Shown in pieces: positions 1 to 7,117 of a stretch of 13,376 bases of DNA (positions are counted from its first letter, which is position 1; each line of letters begins with the position of its first letter). This DNA comes from JBIICS01 sp044238735 (GTDB taxonomy: Bacteria; Bacteroidota; Bacteroidia; UBA4408). The notes beneath the pieces are model-generated. The model ran no database searches. It was not told the origin of the DNA and saw only the letters and a list, made by a program, of their open reading frames with translations. A program made the translations under genes and the position numbers. Where the stretch lies: NCBI GenBank assembly GCA_044238735.1, contig JBIICS010000077.1, positions 1-13,376 of the forward strand. Direction: 5' to 3'.

Positions 1-258
1 CGGACTGCTTAATAAATTAATCCCCCCCCCAATCGTTAAATTTTTACCAAAATCAACTCCAATGCTATAACCAGTCATTTGTGCACGCCTGTTTGCAATA
101 AAGGAGTTTCTGCTGCCCCAATCTGCTGTAAAATAAACCTTCTCTTTTAGGCTCTGTGCAATTGAGTCTGTAAATTGAGAAGTTTGTGCAAATAGACAAT
201 TGGTATTAAAAACAAACCATAGAGAAAAGACTAAACAGTAACTAATTATTCTGTACAC
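1..258 (-). CDS. Secreted, probably outer-membrane beta-barrel protein (N-terminal part, runs off left edge)
   Basis: This is an 86-codon open frame reading leftwards off the window. It opens with GTG at 258, directly after an in-frame TGA (261-259), so no earlier start exists; no ATG occurs before the mature region. The first 24 residues form a signal peptide (MYR, then a hydrophobic run ending NTNCLFA) with likely cleavage before QTS. The mature part contains the stretches KVYFTADWGSRNSF and SIGVDFGKNLTIGGGINLLS, whose alternating polar/apolar pattern looks like the first strands of an outer-membrane barrel. Residues 77-79 (GGG) are encoded by a run of nine G (C on the plus strand, 22-30), a slippage-prone tract; the frame is open on both sides of it. 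It is separated from the upstream coxA by a terminator. No specific family is recognised; the barrel assignment is inference. Confidence 0.6.
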   Translation of the reverse strand, partial: MYRIISYCLVFSLWFVFNTNCLFAQTSQFTDSIAQSLKEKVYFTADWGSRNSFIANRRAQMTGYSIGVDFGKNLTIGGGINLLSSP

Positions 259-314
259 TCAGTATTATATTTAAACGGCATTAAAAAGCATAATGTATAA
301 AATGTACTTTAATT

Positions 315-338
315 AAAAAGCCACCTTTTAGGTGGCTT
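315..338 (-). terminator. Rho-independent terminator after coxA
   Basis: An 8-bp perfect stem, AAGCCACC pairing with GGTGGCTT (318-325 with 331-338), encloses a 5-nt loop. Read on the minus strand it is followed by a run of five T (319-315, partly shared with the stem base) and then AT-rich sequence. It begins 6 nt past the coxA stop codon and so should end the act-cox transcript before the leftmost gene. On the plus strand the T-run is poor, so it is mainly a minus-strand terminator. Confidence 0.85.
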
Positions 339-343
339 AATTA

Positions 344-2197
344 TTAATGATTTTTGTCAAACTCTTTTTCTTTTTCACTTAAAGGTACCGTTTGAAGCAC
401 AAAATCTTCCTCCATATCCGGACGGCTATAGTCATAAGGCCAACGCTCTACAACAGGAAGTGGTCCTGGCCAGTTTCCATGAATATGTTCTACAGGGGCT
501 GTCCATTCTAAAGTATTAGATTTCCATGGATTTTGTGGGGCCTTAGCACCTTTAAAAATAGAGAAGAAGAAATTAAACAAGAAAAGACATTGAGCAAGCG
601 CACCAATAATAACAAATATGGTAACAAAAACATTTATATCCTGAAGTCCTTCAAAAAGTGAGAATGCCTCGTTGGTGTAGTAACGACGCGGTACACCAGC
701 CAGACCTAAAAAGTGCATGGGGAAAAACACGCCATAAACAGAGACAAATGTAGCCCAAAAATGAACATAGCCTAATTGTTTATTCATCATTTTACCATAC
801 ATACGAGGGAACCAATGATAAACTCCTGCCAACATAGCAAATATTGCAGAAACCCCCATTACAATGTGGAAGTGAGCAACCACAAAATAAGTGTCATGTA
901 CGTTTATATCCAATGCAGAGTCAGCTAAAATAATACCAGTTAGACCACCCGTAATAAAAGTAGAAACCATACCTACTGCAAAAAGCATAGCAGGAGTGTA
1001 TTGAATATTAGCTTTCCAAAGCGTAGTTATATAGTTAAATGCTTTAACCGCAGATGGAATAGCAATTAATAAAGTTGTAAAAACGAATACAGATCCTAAA
1101 AATGGATTCATACCCGTGATATACATGTGGTGACCCCAAACTATAAACGATAAGAAAGCAATAGCCAAAATAGAAACTATCATGGCGCGATATCCGAAAA
1201 TTGGTTTACGAGAGTTAACCGAAATAACCTCAGAAGTAATACCTAAAGCGGGTAAAATAATAATGTAAACCTCGGGATGTCCTAGAAACCAAAACAAGTG
1301 TTGGAATAAAATAGGTGAACCACCCGTTTGTTCAAGTGCCTGACCACTTATGTATATATCTGACAAATAGAAGCTGGTTCCAAATGATCTATCAAAAATT
1401 AATAGTAATGCAGCTGAAAATAACACTGGGAAAGATAAAACCCCTAAAACAGCTGTAATTAAAAATGCCCAAATGGTTAAAGGCATTCTGGTCATAGTCA
1501 TTCCACGTGTGCGTAAGTTAATTACTGTAATGATGTAATTTAAACCACCCAATAATGCAGAAATGATAAATAAAGACATGGAAACCAACCATAAAGTCAT
1601 ACCTAAGCCAGATCCGGGTATTGCTTGAGGAAGAGCGCTAAGGGGAGGGTATACGGTCCAACCAGCAGAAGCAGGCCCTGTTTCAACAAACAAGGAAAGA
1701 AACATAATTAATGAGGAAGCAAAGAAGAACCAATAGGACAACATGTTTAAGAAACCGGAAGCCATATCGCGAGCACCGATCTGAAGTGGAATTAATAGAT
1801 TACTAAATGTCCCACTTAAACCACCGGTTAATACCATAAATACCATGATGGTACCATGTATAGTAACAAGTGCAAGATACATATTAGGATCTAAAACTCC
1901 ATTCGGAGCCCATTTATCTCCCAAGAAGAAATTCATAAAGGCAAAACCTTTGCCTGGCCATGCTAATTGTAAACGGAATAAAATCGACATTATCATTCCG
2001 ATTACAGCCATTACAATTGCAGTAACCAAAAACTGCTTAGAAATCATTTTGTGGTCGGTGCTAAACACCCATTTCTCCAACCAGTGTTGATCTTCATGAT
2101 CGTGATCGTGGTGGTCATGGCCATGATGATCATCGTGATGATCGTGACTGTGAGCTGCGTGTGCATCGTGGTTGTGAGCATGCATATCGTTTCCCAT
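344..2197 (-). CDS. coxA: Cytochrome c oxidase subunit I (haem-copper oxidase, A1 type)
   Basis: Catalytic subunit (also called ctaD) of the terminal oxidase, which reduces O2 to water at a haem a3-CuB site and pumps protons across the inner membrane. Ligands are visible: H114 (haem a, in VTIHGTIM), H307 with Y311 in the HPEVY motif (CuB and the cross-linked tyrosine), H356-H357 (CuB, in WGHHMYITG), H442 (haem a3) and H444 (haem a) in VAHFHIVMG. E309 within HPEVY marks the A1 subtype with a D-channel glutamate, and K385 (in PSAVKAF) is the K-channel lysine, with Ser where many A1 enzymes have Thr. At 617 residues it is longer than the usual 520-560, through a His/Asp-rich head (16 His in residues 1-38) and a hydrophilic C-terminal tail. 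It is last in the operon, 35 nt after coxB, and is followed by a terminator. No subunit III gene follows. Confidence 0.98.
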   Translation of the reverse strand: MGNDMHAHNHDAHAAHSHDHHDDHHGHDHHDHDHEDQHWLEKWVFSTDHKMISKQFLVTAIVMAVIGMIMSILFRLQLAWPGKGFAFMNFFLGDKWAPNGVLDPNMYLALVTIHGTIMVFMVLTGGLSGTFSNLLIPLQIGARDMASGFLNMLSYWFFFASSLIMFLSLFVETGPASAGWTVYPPLSALPQAIPGSGLGMTLWLVSMSLFIISALLGGLNYIITVINLRTRGMTMTRMPLTIWAFLITAVLGVLSFPVLFSAALLLIFDRSFGTSFYLSDIYISGQALEQTGGSPILFQHLFWFLGHPEVYIIILPALGITSEVISVNSRKPIFGYRAMIVSILAIAFLSFIVWGHHMYITGMNPFLGSVFVFTTLLIAIPSAVKAFNYITTLWKANIQYTPAMLFAVGMVSTFITGGLTGIILADSALDINVHDTYFVVAHFHIVMGVSAIFAMLAGVYHWFPRMYGKMMNKQLGYVHFWATFVSVYGVFFPMHFLGLAGVPRRYYTNEAFSLFEGLQDINVFVTIFVIIGALAQCLFLFNFFFSIFKGAKAPQNPWKSNTLEWTAPVEHIHGNWPGPLPVVERWPYDYSRPDMEEDFVLQTVPLSEKEKEFDKNH

Positions 2198-2232
2198 ATC
2201 TCTAAATTTATATTTTTAAACTAAGTTTTAAT

Positions 2233-3306
2233 TTATTTCATCGCAACCTTAGTTGCTGAATCCGTTTTAGCTTCAGGAGCTTTAACCGTTGCAGAATCAG
2301 AGGCAACAGTATTCCCATCTTTAGGTGCATCTGCTGACTTTAATGTTTCGGCTAATGTTTTTTGTTCCTTAACCCATTTATTATATTCCTCCTCGGTTTC
2401 AACAATAATATTCATTTGCATATTGTAATGAGCGGCACCGCAAATCTTGTTACATAAAAGAATGTAATCAAATTTTTCATTTCCGGTTTTTTTACGCATT
2501 TCTGCTGAAGTAATGGTGGGCTTAAAATGGAACATCGTTACCATACCAGGAACACAATTCATTTGGGCGCGGAAGTGAGGAAAATAAGCAGAATGAATTA
2601 CATCTCTCGAACGAAACTTAAACGAAACCATTTTACCTACCGGTAAATGTATTTCCCCCTTAACCATATAATCATCCGAAGCTGCACCATCATTCATGTT
2701 AACTCCTAATTCATTTGCACCTTCAATTAAACGATAGCTAGCTTCACCCAATTTATTGTCTTTACCACTATAACGTGCAGTCCAATCAAATTGTTTAGCA
2801 TACAATTCAATTACTGTTGCATCTTCGGGAGCCTTAGAAGTAATTTCGTTCCAACTTTTTAATCCATAAGAAATTATGAAAGTTAAAACTGCAGCTGGTA
2901 CAATAGTCCAAATCATCTCTAATTTATTGGAATGAGAAAAGAAAAATGCTTTAGAATTGTCCTTCCCAGCATATTTAAATGCAAAATAAGCTAAAAACAA
3001 ATGGGTTATAACAAAAGGAATAAAAATTAAGATCATGTTAACATCCATTAACCAATCGATTTCTTTTCCATGTTCAGACGCTGCTTCAGGCAATAATAAT
3101 TTACTGTAGGATTTAATTTGCCATACAATAAAAACAAAAAAGGACAGAATGAATAACATCATTAATGTTCCGTTTGTTTTGTTATCTTTTTCGGTGGCAA
3201 AATCGTTAACACCACCACGAAGTTTATTGGCTAATTCAACAACTCCGGATAATCTTATTAATACAATGATGAATAAGACTATTGCAACTATCAGTAATAA
3301 TTTCAT
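2233..3306 (-). CDS. coxB: Cytochrome c oxidase subunit II (CuA subunit)
   Basis: Accepts electrons from cytochrome c domains through a binuclear CuA centre and passes them to subunit I (also called ctaC). The CuA site is in the C-terminal periplasmic cupredoxin domain: H244 (in FPHFRAQM), then C285, C289, H293 and M296 in CNKICGAAHYNM. The residue between the two cysteines that is usually Glu (CxExC) is Lys287; its backbone carbonyl normally ligates copper, so CuA can still form. At 357 residues it has about four hydrophobic segments: an extra N-terminal helix (residues 1-20), one near 47-65, and the two helices typical of subunit II (about 90-112 and 130-150, the latter containing LEMIWTIVPA). 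The C-terminus is a low-complexity Ala/Lys/Asp/Thr tail. It lies 22 nt after actF and 35 nt before coxA, consistent with an ACIII-aa3 supercomplex. Confidence 0.97.
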   Translation of the reverse strand: MKLLLIVAIVLFIIVLIRLSGVVELANKLRGGVNDFATEKDNKTNGTLMMLFILSFFVFIVWQIKSYSKLLLPEAASEHGKEIDWLMDVNMILIFIPFVITHLFLAYFAFKYAGKDNSKAFFFSHSNKLEMIWTIVPAAVLTFIISYGLKSWNEITSKAPEDATVIELYAKQFDWTARYSGKDNKLGEASYRLIEGANELGVNMNDGAASDDYMVKGEIHLPVGKMVSFKFRSRDVIHSAYFPHFRAQMNCVPGMVTMFHFKPTITSAEMRKKTGNEKFDYILLCNKICGAAHYNMQMNIIVETEEEYNKWVKEQKTLAETLKSADAPKDGNTVASDSATVKAPEAKTDSATKVAMK

Positions 3307-3328
3307 ATCTTTTTATTTATCTAATTAA

Positions 3329-4363
3329 TTAAACATGAAAATGAACACTTTCATCTAACATTGGGTGATTTTTAGGCACCAATGGTGTTTTAGAAAGTGT
3401 GGAAAATAACATATACAAAAATAAACCTAAGAAGAACAATGAAGTTCCAATTTCAGTGATTCCTAAATGCCAGTGCTCACCAACTGTACCGGGCATAATC
3501 ATCATGAAGAAGTCAAACCAGTGTCCGATAATAATTAGAATTGCAGCTACAACAACGTAATTTTCTAATCGTTTAGCGTTACGAGTCATTAAAATAAGGA
3601 AAGGTGCCCCAAAATTAATTGCCAACATTCCAATAAAAAATATTCTGTAGTGATCTTGGCGGAAAATAAAGTAAGTAACCTCTTCAGGAATATTTGCATA
3701 CCAGTATAACATAAATTGAGAGAAATACAGGTAAGTCCAAAAAATTGAGAATGCAAACATAAATTTTCCTAAATCGTGAATATGATTCTGATTAACATTA
3801 GGTAAATACCCTTTTCGTTTTAGATGAATAGTTACCAGTGCAATCATAGACAATCCTGTAACAAATAAACTTGCAAAAGTGTACCACCCAAATAGGGTTG
3901 AAAACCAGTGAGCATCAATAGACATAATTACATCCCAAGCAGAGGTTGAGGAAGTAACACCGTATAATACAAGAAAAACAGCGGAGTATTTAGTCATTTT
4001 ATTGTATTTAACCAGTCCTCCCAATTCGTCCTCTTGCAATGACCATTTACGCATTAAGAATGCAAATCCCGACCAAATTAGTGCGTAACAAATTAAACGA
4101 ATAGTATAGAAAGGGACATTTAAATACCCTGATTTTCCGGCTATAATTGAATCGTAGTGTTCACTATTGGGATCTGTTAAACCTTCGTGGGTCCAGTGAT
4201 AAATATAGTGATGTCCAAATACGAATATTAGAACCATGAAAATAGTGGATGGAATTAAATAACGGCCAAAACTCATTAGTACACGTTTAATAACTACACT
4301 CCACCCAACTTCGGCTACAAATTGAACTGCCAAAAAGAAGGTAGCAGCCAGTGCTATTGCCAT
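3329..4363 (-). CDS. actF: Alternative complex III membrane subunit ActF, main body (helices 2-10), split from its N-terminus
   Basis: ActF is a polytopic NrfD-like subunit of ACIII, paralogous to ActC. This frame encodes 344 residues with about nine hydrophobic helices, from AIALAATFFLAVQFVAEVGW through YLIPSTIFMVLIFVFG, the ALIWSGFAFLM region and the SAWDVIMSIDAHWFSTLFGW region to the last helix near FFLGLFLYMLFSTL. The family normally has ten. The first ATG (4363) lies inside what should be helix 2; upstream the frame is open only to TGA at 4381-4379 (residues CYTFF). The missing first helix is in another frame just upstream (4473-4354), overlapping by 10 nt. The body is intact to its stop and 22 nt from coxB, so decay is recent, the sequence is in error, or the pieces are co-translated by stop-start coupling. 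Identity as ActF is firm; intactness is doubtful. Confidence 0.9.
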   Translation of the reverse strand: MAIALAATFFLAVQFVAEVGWSVVIKRVLMSFGRYLIPSTIFMVLIFVFGHHYIYHWTHEGLTDPNSEHYDSIIAGKSGYLNVPFYTIRLICYALIWSGFAFLMRKWSLQEDELGGLVKYNKMTKYSAVFLVLYGVTSSTSAWDVIMSIDAHWFSTLFGWYTFASLFVTGLSMIALVTIHLKRKGYLPNVNQNHIHDLGKFMFAFSIFWTYLYFSQFMLYWYANIPEEVTYFIFRQDHYRIFFIGMLAINFGAPFLILMTRNAKRLENYVVVAAILIIIGHWFDFFMMIMPGTVGEHWHLGITEIGTSLFFLGLFLYMLFSTLSKTPLVPKNHPMLDESVHFHV

Positions 4364-4473
4364 AAAGAACGTGTAACATCACCGCTGGCAAAACTCACCC
4401 CAATTGGAATCCCACCTAAAACCATAAGTACTATGGCTGGAATTTTATATTTACTGGTAAATTCGAATTGCAT
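4354..4473 (-). CDS. actF: N-terminal fragment of ActF (helix 1), out of frame with the main body
   Basis: A 39-codon frame starts with ATG 27 nt after the actE stop, where the start of actF is expected. It encodes MQFEFTSKYKI, then one hydrophobic helix (PAIVLMVLGGIPIGVSFA), then SGDVTRSLWQ and TAG. A short polar start plus one helix is the expected N-terminus of ActF. It ends 10 nt inside the start of the actF body, which lies in the -1 frame relative to it. Even after correcting the frame (joining at GAT 4380-4378 to TGT 4378-4376), the product would lack most of the periplasmic loop that, from memory of related Bacteroidota proteins, carries a segment like RFWANLL before helix 2. A small non-triplet deletion therefore fits better than a one-base error. 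The alternative is a genuine 39-residue peptide coupled to the body through the ATGGCAATAG overlap. Confidence 0.75.
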   Translation of the reverse strand: MQFEFTSKYKIPAIVLMVLGGIPIGVSFASGDVTRSLWQ

Positions 4474-4500
4474 AATTTCTAATTTTCTAACTTATAAATA

Positions 4501-5118
4501 TTACTTTTTAGTTGAATCTGCTGGAGCAGCTGAAGAAGGAGCTCCCGCTGTATTATCTCTTTGAAGCTTGTTAACATAAGCTACCAATTTCCATCTTTCA
4601 TCTTTAGAAAGCTGAGAAGCATGACCGCCCATTAGACCTTTACCATAGGTAAGTGTATGAAACATTTTACCATCTGGTAAGTTAATGTGCGCTGCATCAT
4701 AATAGGATGGAACAGGAAATGGCTCACCATTTACTTTTATGGTACCAGCACCGTCTCCTTTTTCGCCATGGCAATGTTTACACATTTTAGTATAAAGTTC
4801 TTTGCCTTCATTTTCCATTTTTTCATCAACTTCCGGGCCAACTAAATTTGCTCCTGCGGCTTCATAACCTTCAGGTGTATTGGGATATGCATAAGGTTGA
4901 AAACCACGAGGTATTGTATTGGATGGCGCACTTTGAGCAGACATACTATCAGGAACATTAGGGTTTCTGTCGTATGTTTCATATGCAACTGATCTATACA
5001 TATCCGGCATATATTCCAATCCGGGGCTTAATGGATCATTTTTACACGCAACTACTGAAAACATAGTGCCGACAACCATTAAACTTAATATTTTTTTATT
5101 ATTCATTTTGTTAAACAT
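4501..5118 (-). CDS. actE: Alternative complex III monohaem cytochrome c lipoprotein ActE
   Basis: Carries one covalently bound haem c and is thought to take part in electron exit from ACIII to the oxidase. The N-terminus is a lipoprotein signal: MNNKK, a hydrophobic stretch, and a lipobox SVVAC, so the mature protein should be lipid-anchored on the periplasmic side. The haem site is C113-K-H-C116-H117 (in MCKHCHGEKGDGAG), and M163 in KGLMGGHAS is a good candidate sixth ligand. The region about residues 30-100 (Met/Asp/Pro-rich, with YMPDMYRSVAYETY) is the typical ActE N-terminal extension that wraps on the complex. The length of 205 residues is normal. The nearby alternative start at MNNKK (residue 5) would also give a working signal peptide. 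The gene is 15 nt after actD and 27 nt before the actF N-terminal fragment. Confidence 0.95.
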   Translation of the reverse strand: MFNKMNNKKILSLMVVGTMFSVVACKNDPLSPGLEYMPDMYRSVAYETYDRNPNVPDSMSAQSAPSNTIPRGFQPYAYPNTPEGYEAAGANLVGPEVDEKMENEGKELYTKMCKHCHGEKGDGAGTIKVNGEPFPVPSYYDAAHINLPDGKMFHTLTYGKGLMGGHASQLSKDERWKLVAYVNKLQRDNTAGAPSSAAPADSTKK

Positions 5119-5133
5119 AGACCTACTGAATAA

Positions 5134-5658
5134 TTATTGACCATAATATTTTACCTCTTCAGCTCCATGACTTAAGAGTATGCTTTTAACTTCTTCTTCC
5201 TTTGTATCATCTTTAACAACAACATGCATAATATGCTTATCATCACTTTGACGAGCATCGGGCACAAATGGAGCTTTACCCGGAATTAACTTACTCCTTA
5301 AGAAAAAAGTTAAAACCATGCCATGTGCTGCACAAAACACAGTAGATTCAAATAAGATAGGAACAAAGGCAGGTACATTTTTATAAAATGCAAAACTAGG
5401 TTTACCACCAAAATCCATTGGCCAATCCGATATATTCATGTAGCATGTCATTAAAATGGCCAGGCTTAAACCTGTTGCACCATAAATGAAAGAGCAAATG
5501 GAGATACGAGACGGTTTTAATCCTAATGCATGATCCAATCCATGAACTGGATAAGGAGAAATAACATCCTTAATTTTTACCCCTTTTTGTTTAATCGCTT
5601 TGATGTTATGAAGTAAAACTTCATCATCACCAAAAATTGCAAATATTTCTTTAGCCAT
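5134..5658 (-). CDS. actD: Alternative complex III membrane subunit ActD (DUF3341 family)
   Basis: ActD is a small membrane subunit that packs against ActC and ActF and has no cofactor; its exact task in ACIII is not settled. This 174-residue product has the family layout: a cytoplasmic N-terminal domain (IFAIFGDDEVLLHNIKAIKQ, then VKIKDVISPYPVHGLD, the PYPVHG segment being characteristic), two membrane helices at about residues 53-75 and 97-118, and a C-terminal ferredoxin-fold-like tail with VVKDDTKEEEVKSILLSHGA, which looks like a small-molecule or ACT-like fold. The length is normal for the family. It starts 19 nt after actC and ends 15 nt before actE, as in other ACIII operons. Confidence 0.94.
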   Translation of the reverse strand: MAKEIFAIFGDDEVLLHNIKAIKQKGVKIKDVISPYPVHGLDHALGLKPSRISICSFIYGATGLSLAILMTCYMNISDWPMDFGGKPSFAFYKNVPAFVPILFESTVFCAAHGMVLTFFLRSKLIPGKAPFVPDARQSDDKHIMHVVVKDDTKEEEVKSILLSHGAEEVKYYGQ

Positions 5659-5677
5659 AACTTAAATTTCTAATTTA

Positions 5678-7090
5678 TTAATGAGCGTTATGATGTCCAT
5701 GATCATGTGCATGTTTTCTTGCCTCTCTGTGTGCCTGCGTAGAAGAAGATTTTACAATAGTCTTAAGTTCAGACATAGCAATTACAGGGAAGAATTTAGC
5801 AAATAATAAGAATAATGTAAAAAACAATCCAATTGAACCAATATAAATACCAACCTCAACCCATGTTGGAGAGTACATTGACCATTCAGCAGGAATGTAA
5901 GCACGATGCAACGATGAAACGATAATAACGAAACGCTCGAACCACATTCCGATGTTAACAAAGATGGATAGTACGAATGTAAAGGCGATGTTGGTTCTTA
6001 ATTTTTCGCTCCAAAAGAACTGCGGAGAGAATACGTTACAAGACATCATACTCCAATACGCCCACCAATAGGGACCTGTTGCACGATTTATAAAACAATA
6101 CGACTCATATTCAACACCCGAATACCAAGCAATGAAAAACTCGGTAATGTAGGCTATACCTACAATTGAACCCGTTACCAATATAATACGATTCATCATG
6201 TCTATATGATAAACAGTTATATAAGCTTGTAAGTTTAAAATTTTGCGGGTAATAATTAATAATGTTTGAACCATTGCAAAACCAGAGAAAATTGCACCCG
6301 CAACGAAATAGGGAGGAAATATGGTGGTGTGCCAACCTGGAATTACTGAAGTAGCAAAGTCAAAAGATACGATGGTATGAACTGACAATACAAGAGGCGT
6401 AGACATCCCTGCAAGCACCAACGAAACCTCTTCAAAACGTTGCCAGTTTTTGGCTGTCCCATACCAGCCAAATGAAAGAGTTTTATAAAAACCATATCTC
6501 CAGCTATCTTTAGGTTGGCGATCGCGAATGGCAGCAAAGTCAGGAATTAATCCAGTATACCAAAAAACTATCGAAACAGACGCATAAGTAGATACCGCAA
6601 ATGTATCCCAAATTAAAGGAGAGTTAAAGTTAACCCATAGAGAACCAAATTGGTTTGGAAGCGGAAGTAACCAGTAAGGTAACCAAGGACGACCAATGTG
6701 CGTTAATAAGAAGGACGCTGCACAAACTACCGCAAAAATCGTCATCGCTTCTGCTGCACGGTTTATGGATAAACGCCATTTCTGACGAAAAAGTAATAGA
6801 ACCGCTGAAATTAATGTGCCCGCGTGACCAATACCTACCCACCAAACGAAATTGGTGATATCCCAACCCCAATCGATTACGTTATTAATACCCCAGGCAC
6901 CTAAACCTACACCAACAGTGTAAGATACGCTGGTAATCCACCATAGGAAACCGGCTGCTGCAAATGAAAATGCTATCCACCATGCCTTAGTTGGTTTTTG
7001 CTCTATCGGTTTGCAAATATCATTGGTTATATCTTGGTAAGTTTTATCTCCAAGAATTAAAGGCTTTCTTATCGCTGCTTCGTGAACCAT
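5678..7090 (-). CDS. actC: Alternative complex III quinol-oxidising membrane subunit ActC (NrfD-like)
   Basis: Integral membrane subunit of the NrfD/PsrC family, believed to hold the menaquinol-binding site next to the iron-sulfur clusters of ActB. At 470 residues it has about ten hydrophobic segments, including helices around WWIAFSFAAAGFLWWITSV, the VGIGHAGTLISAVLLLF region and AMTIFAVVCAASFLLTHIG. The conserved HIGRPWLPYWLLPLPN loop and the following SPLIWDTFAVSTY are family hallmarks; His and Asp there are candidates for quinol and proton handling. The C-terminus carries a His-rich tail (AHREARKHAHDHGHHNAH) not needed for the fold. It lies 27 nt after actB and 19 nt before actD. ActC and ActF are paralogues, but ActC is the one paired with ActB. 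Confidence 0.96.
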   Translation of the reverse strand: MVHEAAIRKPLILGDKTYQDITNDICKPIEQKPTKAWWIAFSFAAAGFLWWITSVSYTVGVGLGAWGINNVIDWGWDITNFVWWVGIGHAGTLISAVLLLFRQKWRLSINRAAEAMTIFAVVCAASFLLTHIGRPWLPYWLLPLPNQFGSLWVNFNSPLIWDTFAVSTYASVSIVFWYTGLIPDFAAIRDRQPKDSWRYGFYKTLSFGWYGTAKNWQRFEEVSLVLAGMSTPLVLSVHTIVSFDFATSVIPGWHTTIFPPYFVAGAIFSGFAMVQTLLIITRKILNLQAYITVYHIDMMNRIILVTGSIVGIAYITEFFIAWYSGVEYESYCFINRATGPYWWAYWSMMSCNVFSPQFFWSEKLRTNIAFTFVLSIFVNIGMWFERFVIIVSSLHRAYIPAEWSMYSPTWVEVGIYIGSIGLFFTLFLLFAKFFPVIAMSELKTIVKSSSTQAHREARKHAHDHGHHNAH

Positions 7091-7117
7091 AATTATTTTT
7101 AAAAGTTTTGAGTGTTA

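Noticed and set aside
2094..2165. Tandem repeat or CRISPR-like array in the CAT/GAT-rich stretch
   Set aside because: The repetition is codon-level low complexity encoding His/Asp at the start of CoxA; there are no constant repeats separated by unique spacers.
4354..4381. Programmed -1 ribosomal frameshift joining the two actF frames
   Set aside because: The junction has no X-XXY-YYZ slippery heptamer (the best candidate, T-TCT-TTA, would mispair after slipping) and I see no strong downstream stem; even a perfect -1 shift would leave the usual helix 1-2 loop missing.
4322..4564. 80-codon plus-strand frame across the actF-actE junction
   Set aside because: It is antisense to the ends of two well-recognised genes and contains no domain; it is open partly because of low-complexity Ala/Ser codons at the end of actE.
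6111..6872. Several short minus- and plus-strand frames inside actC
   Set aside because: They overlap the conserved membrane helices of ActC in other frames and show no independent features.
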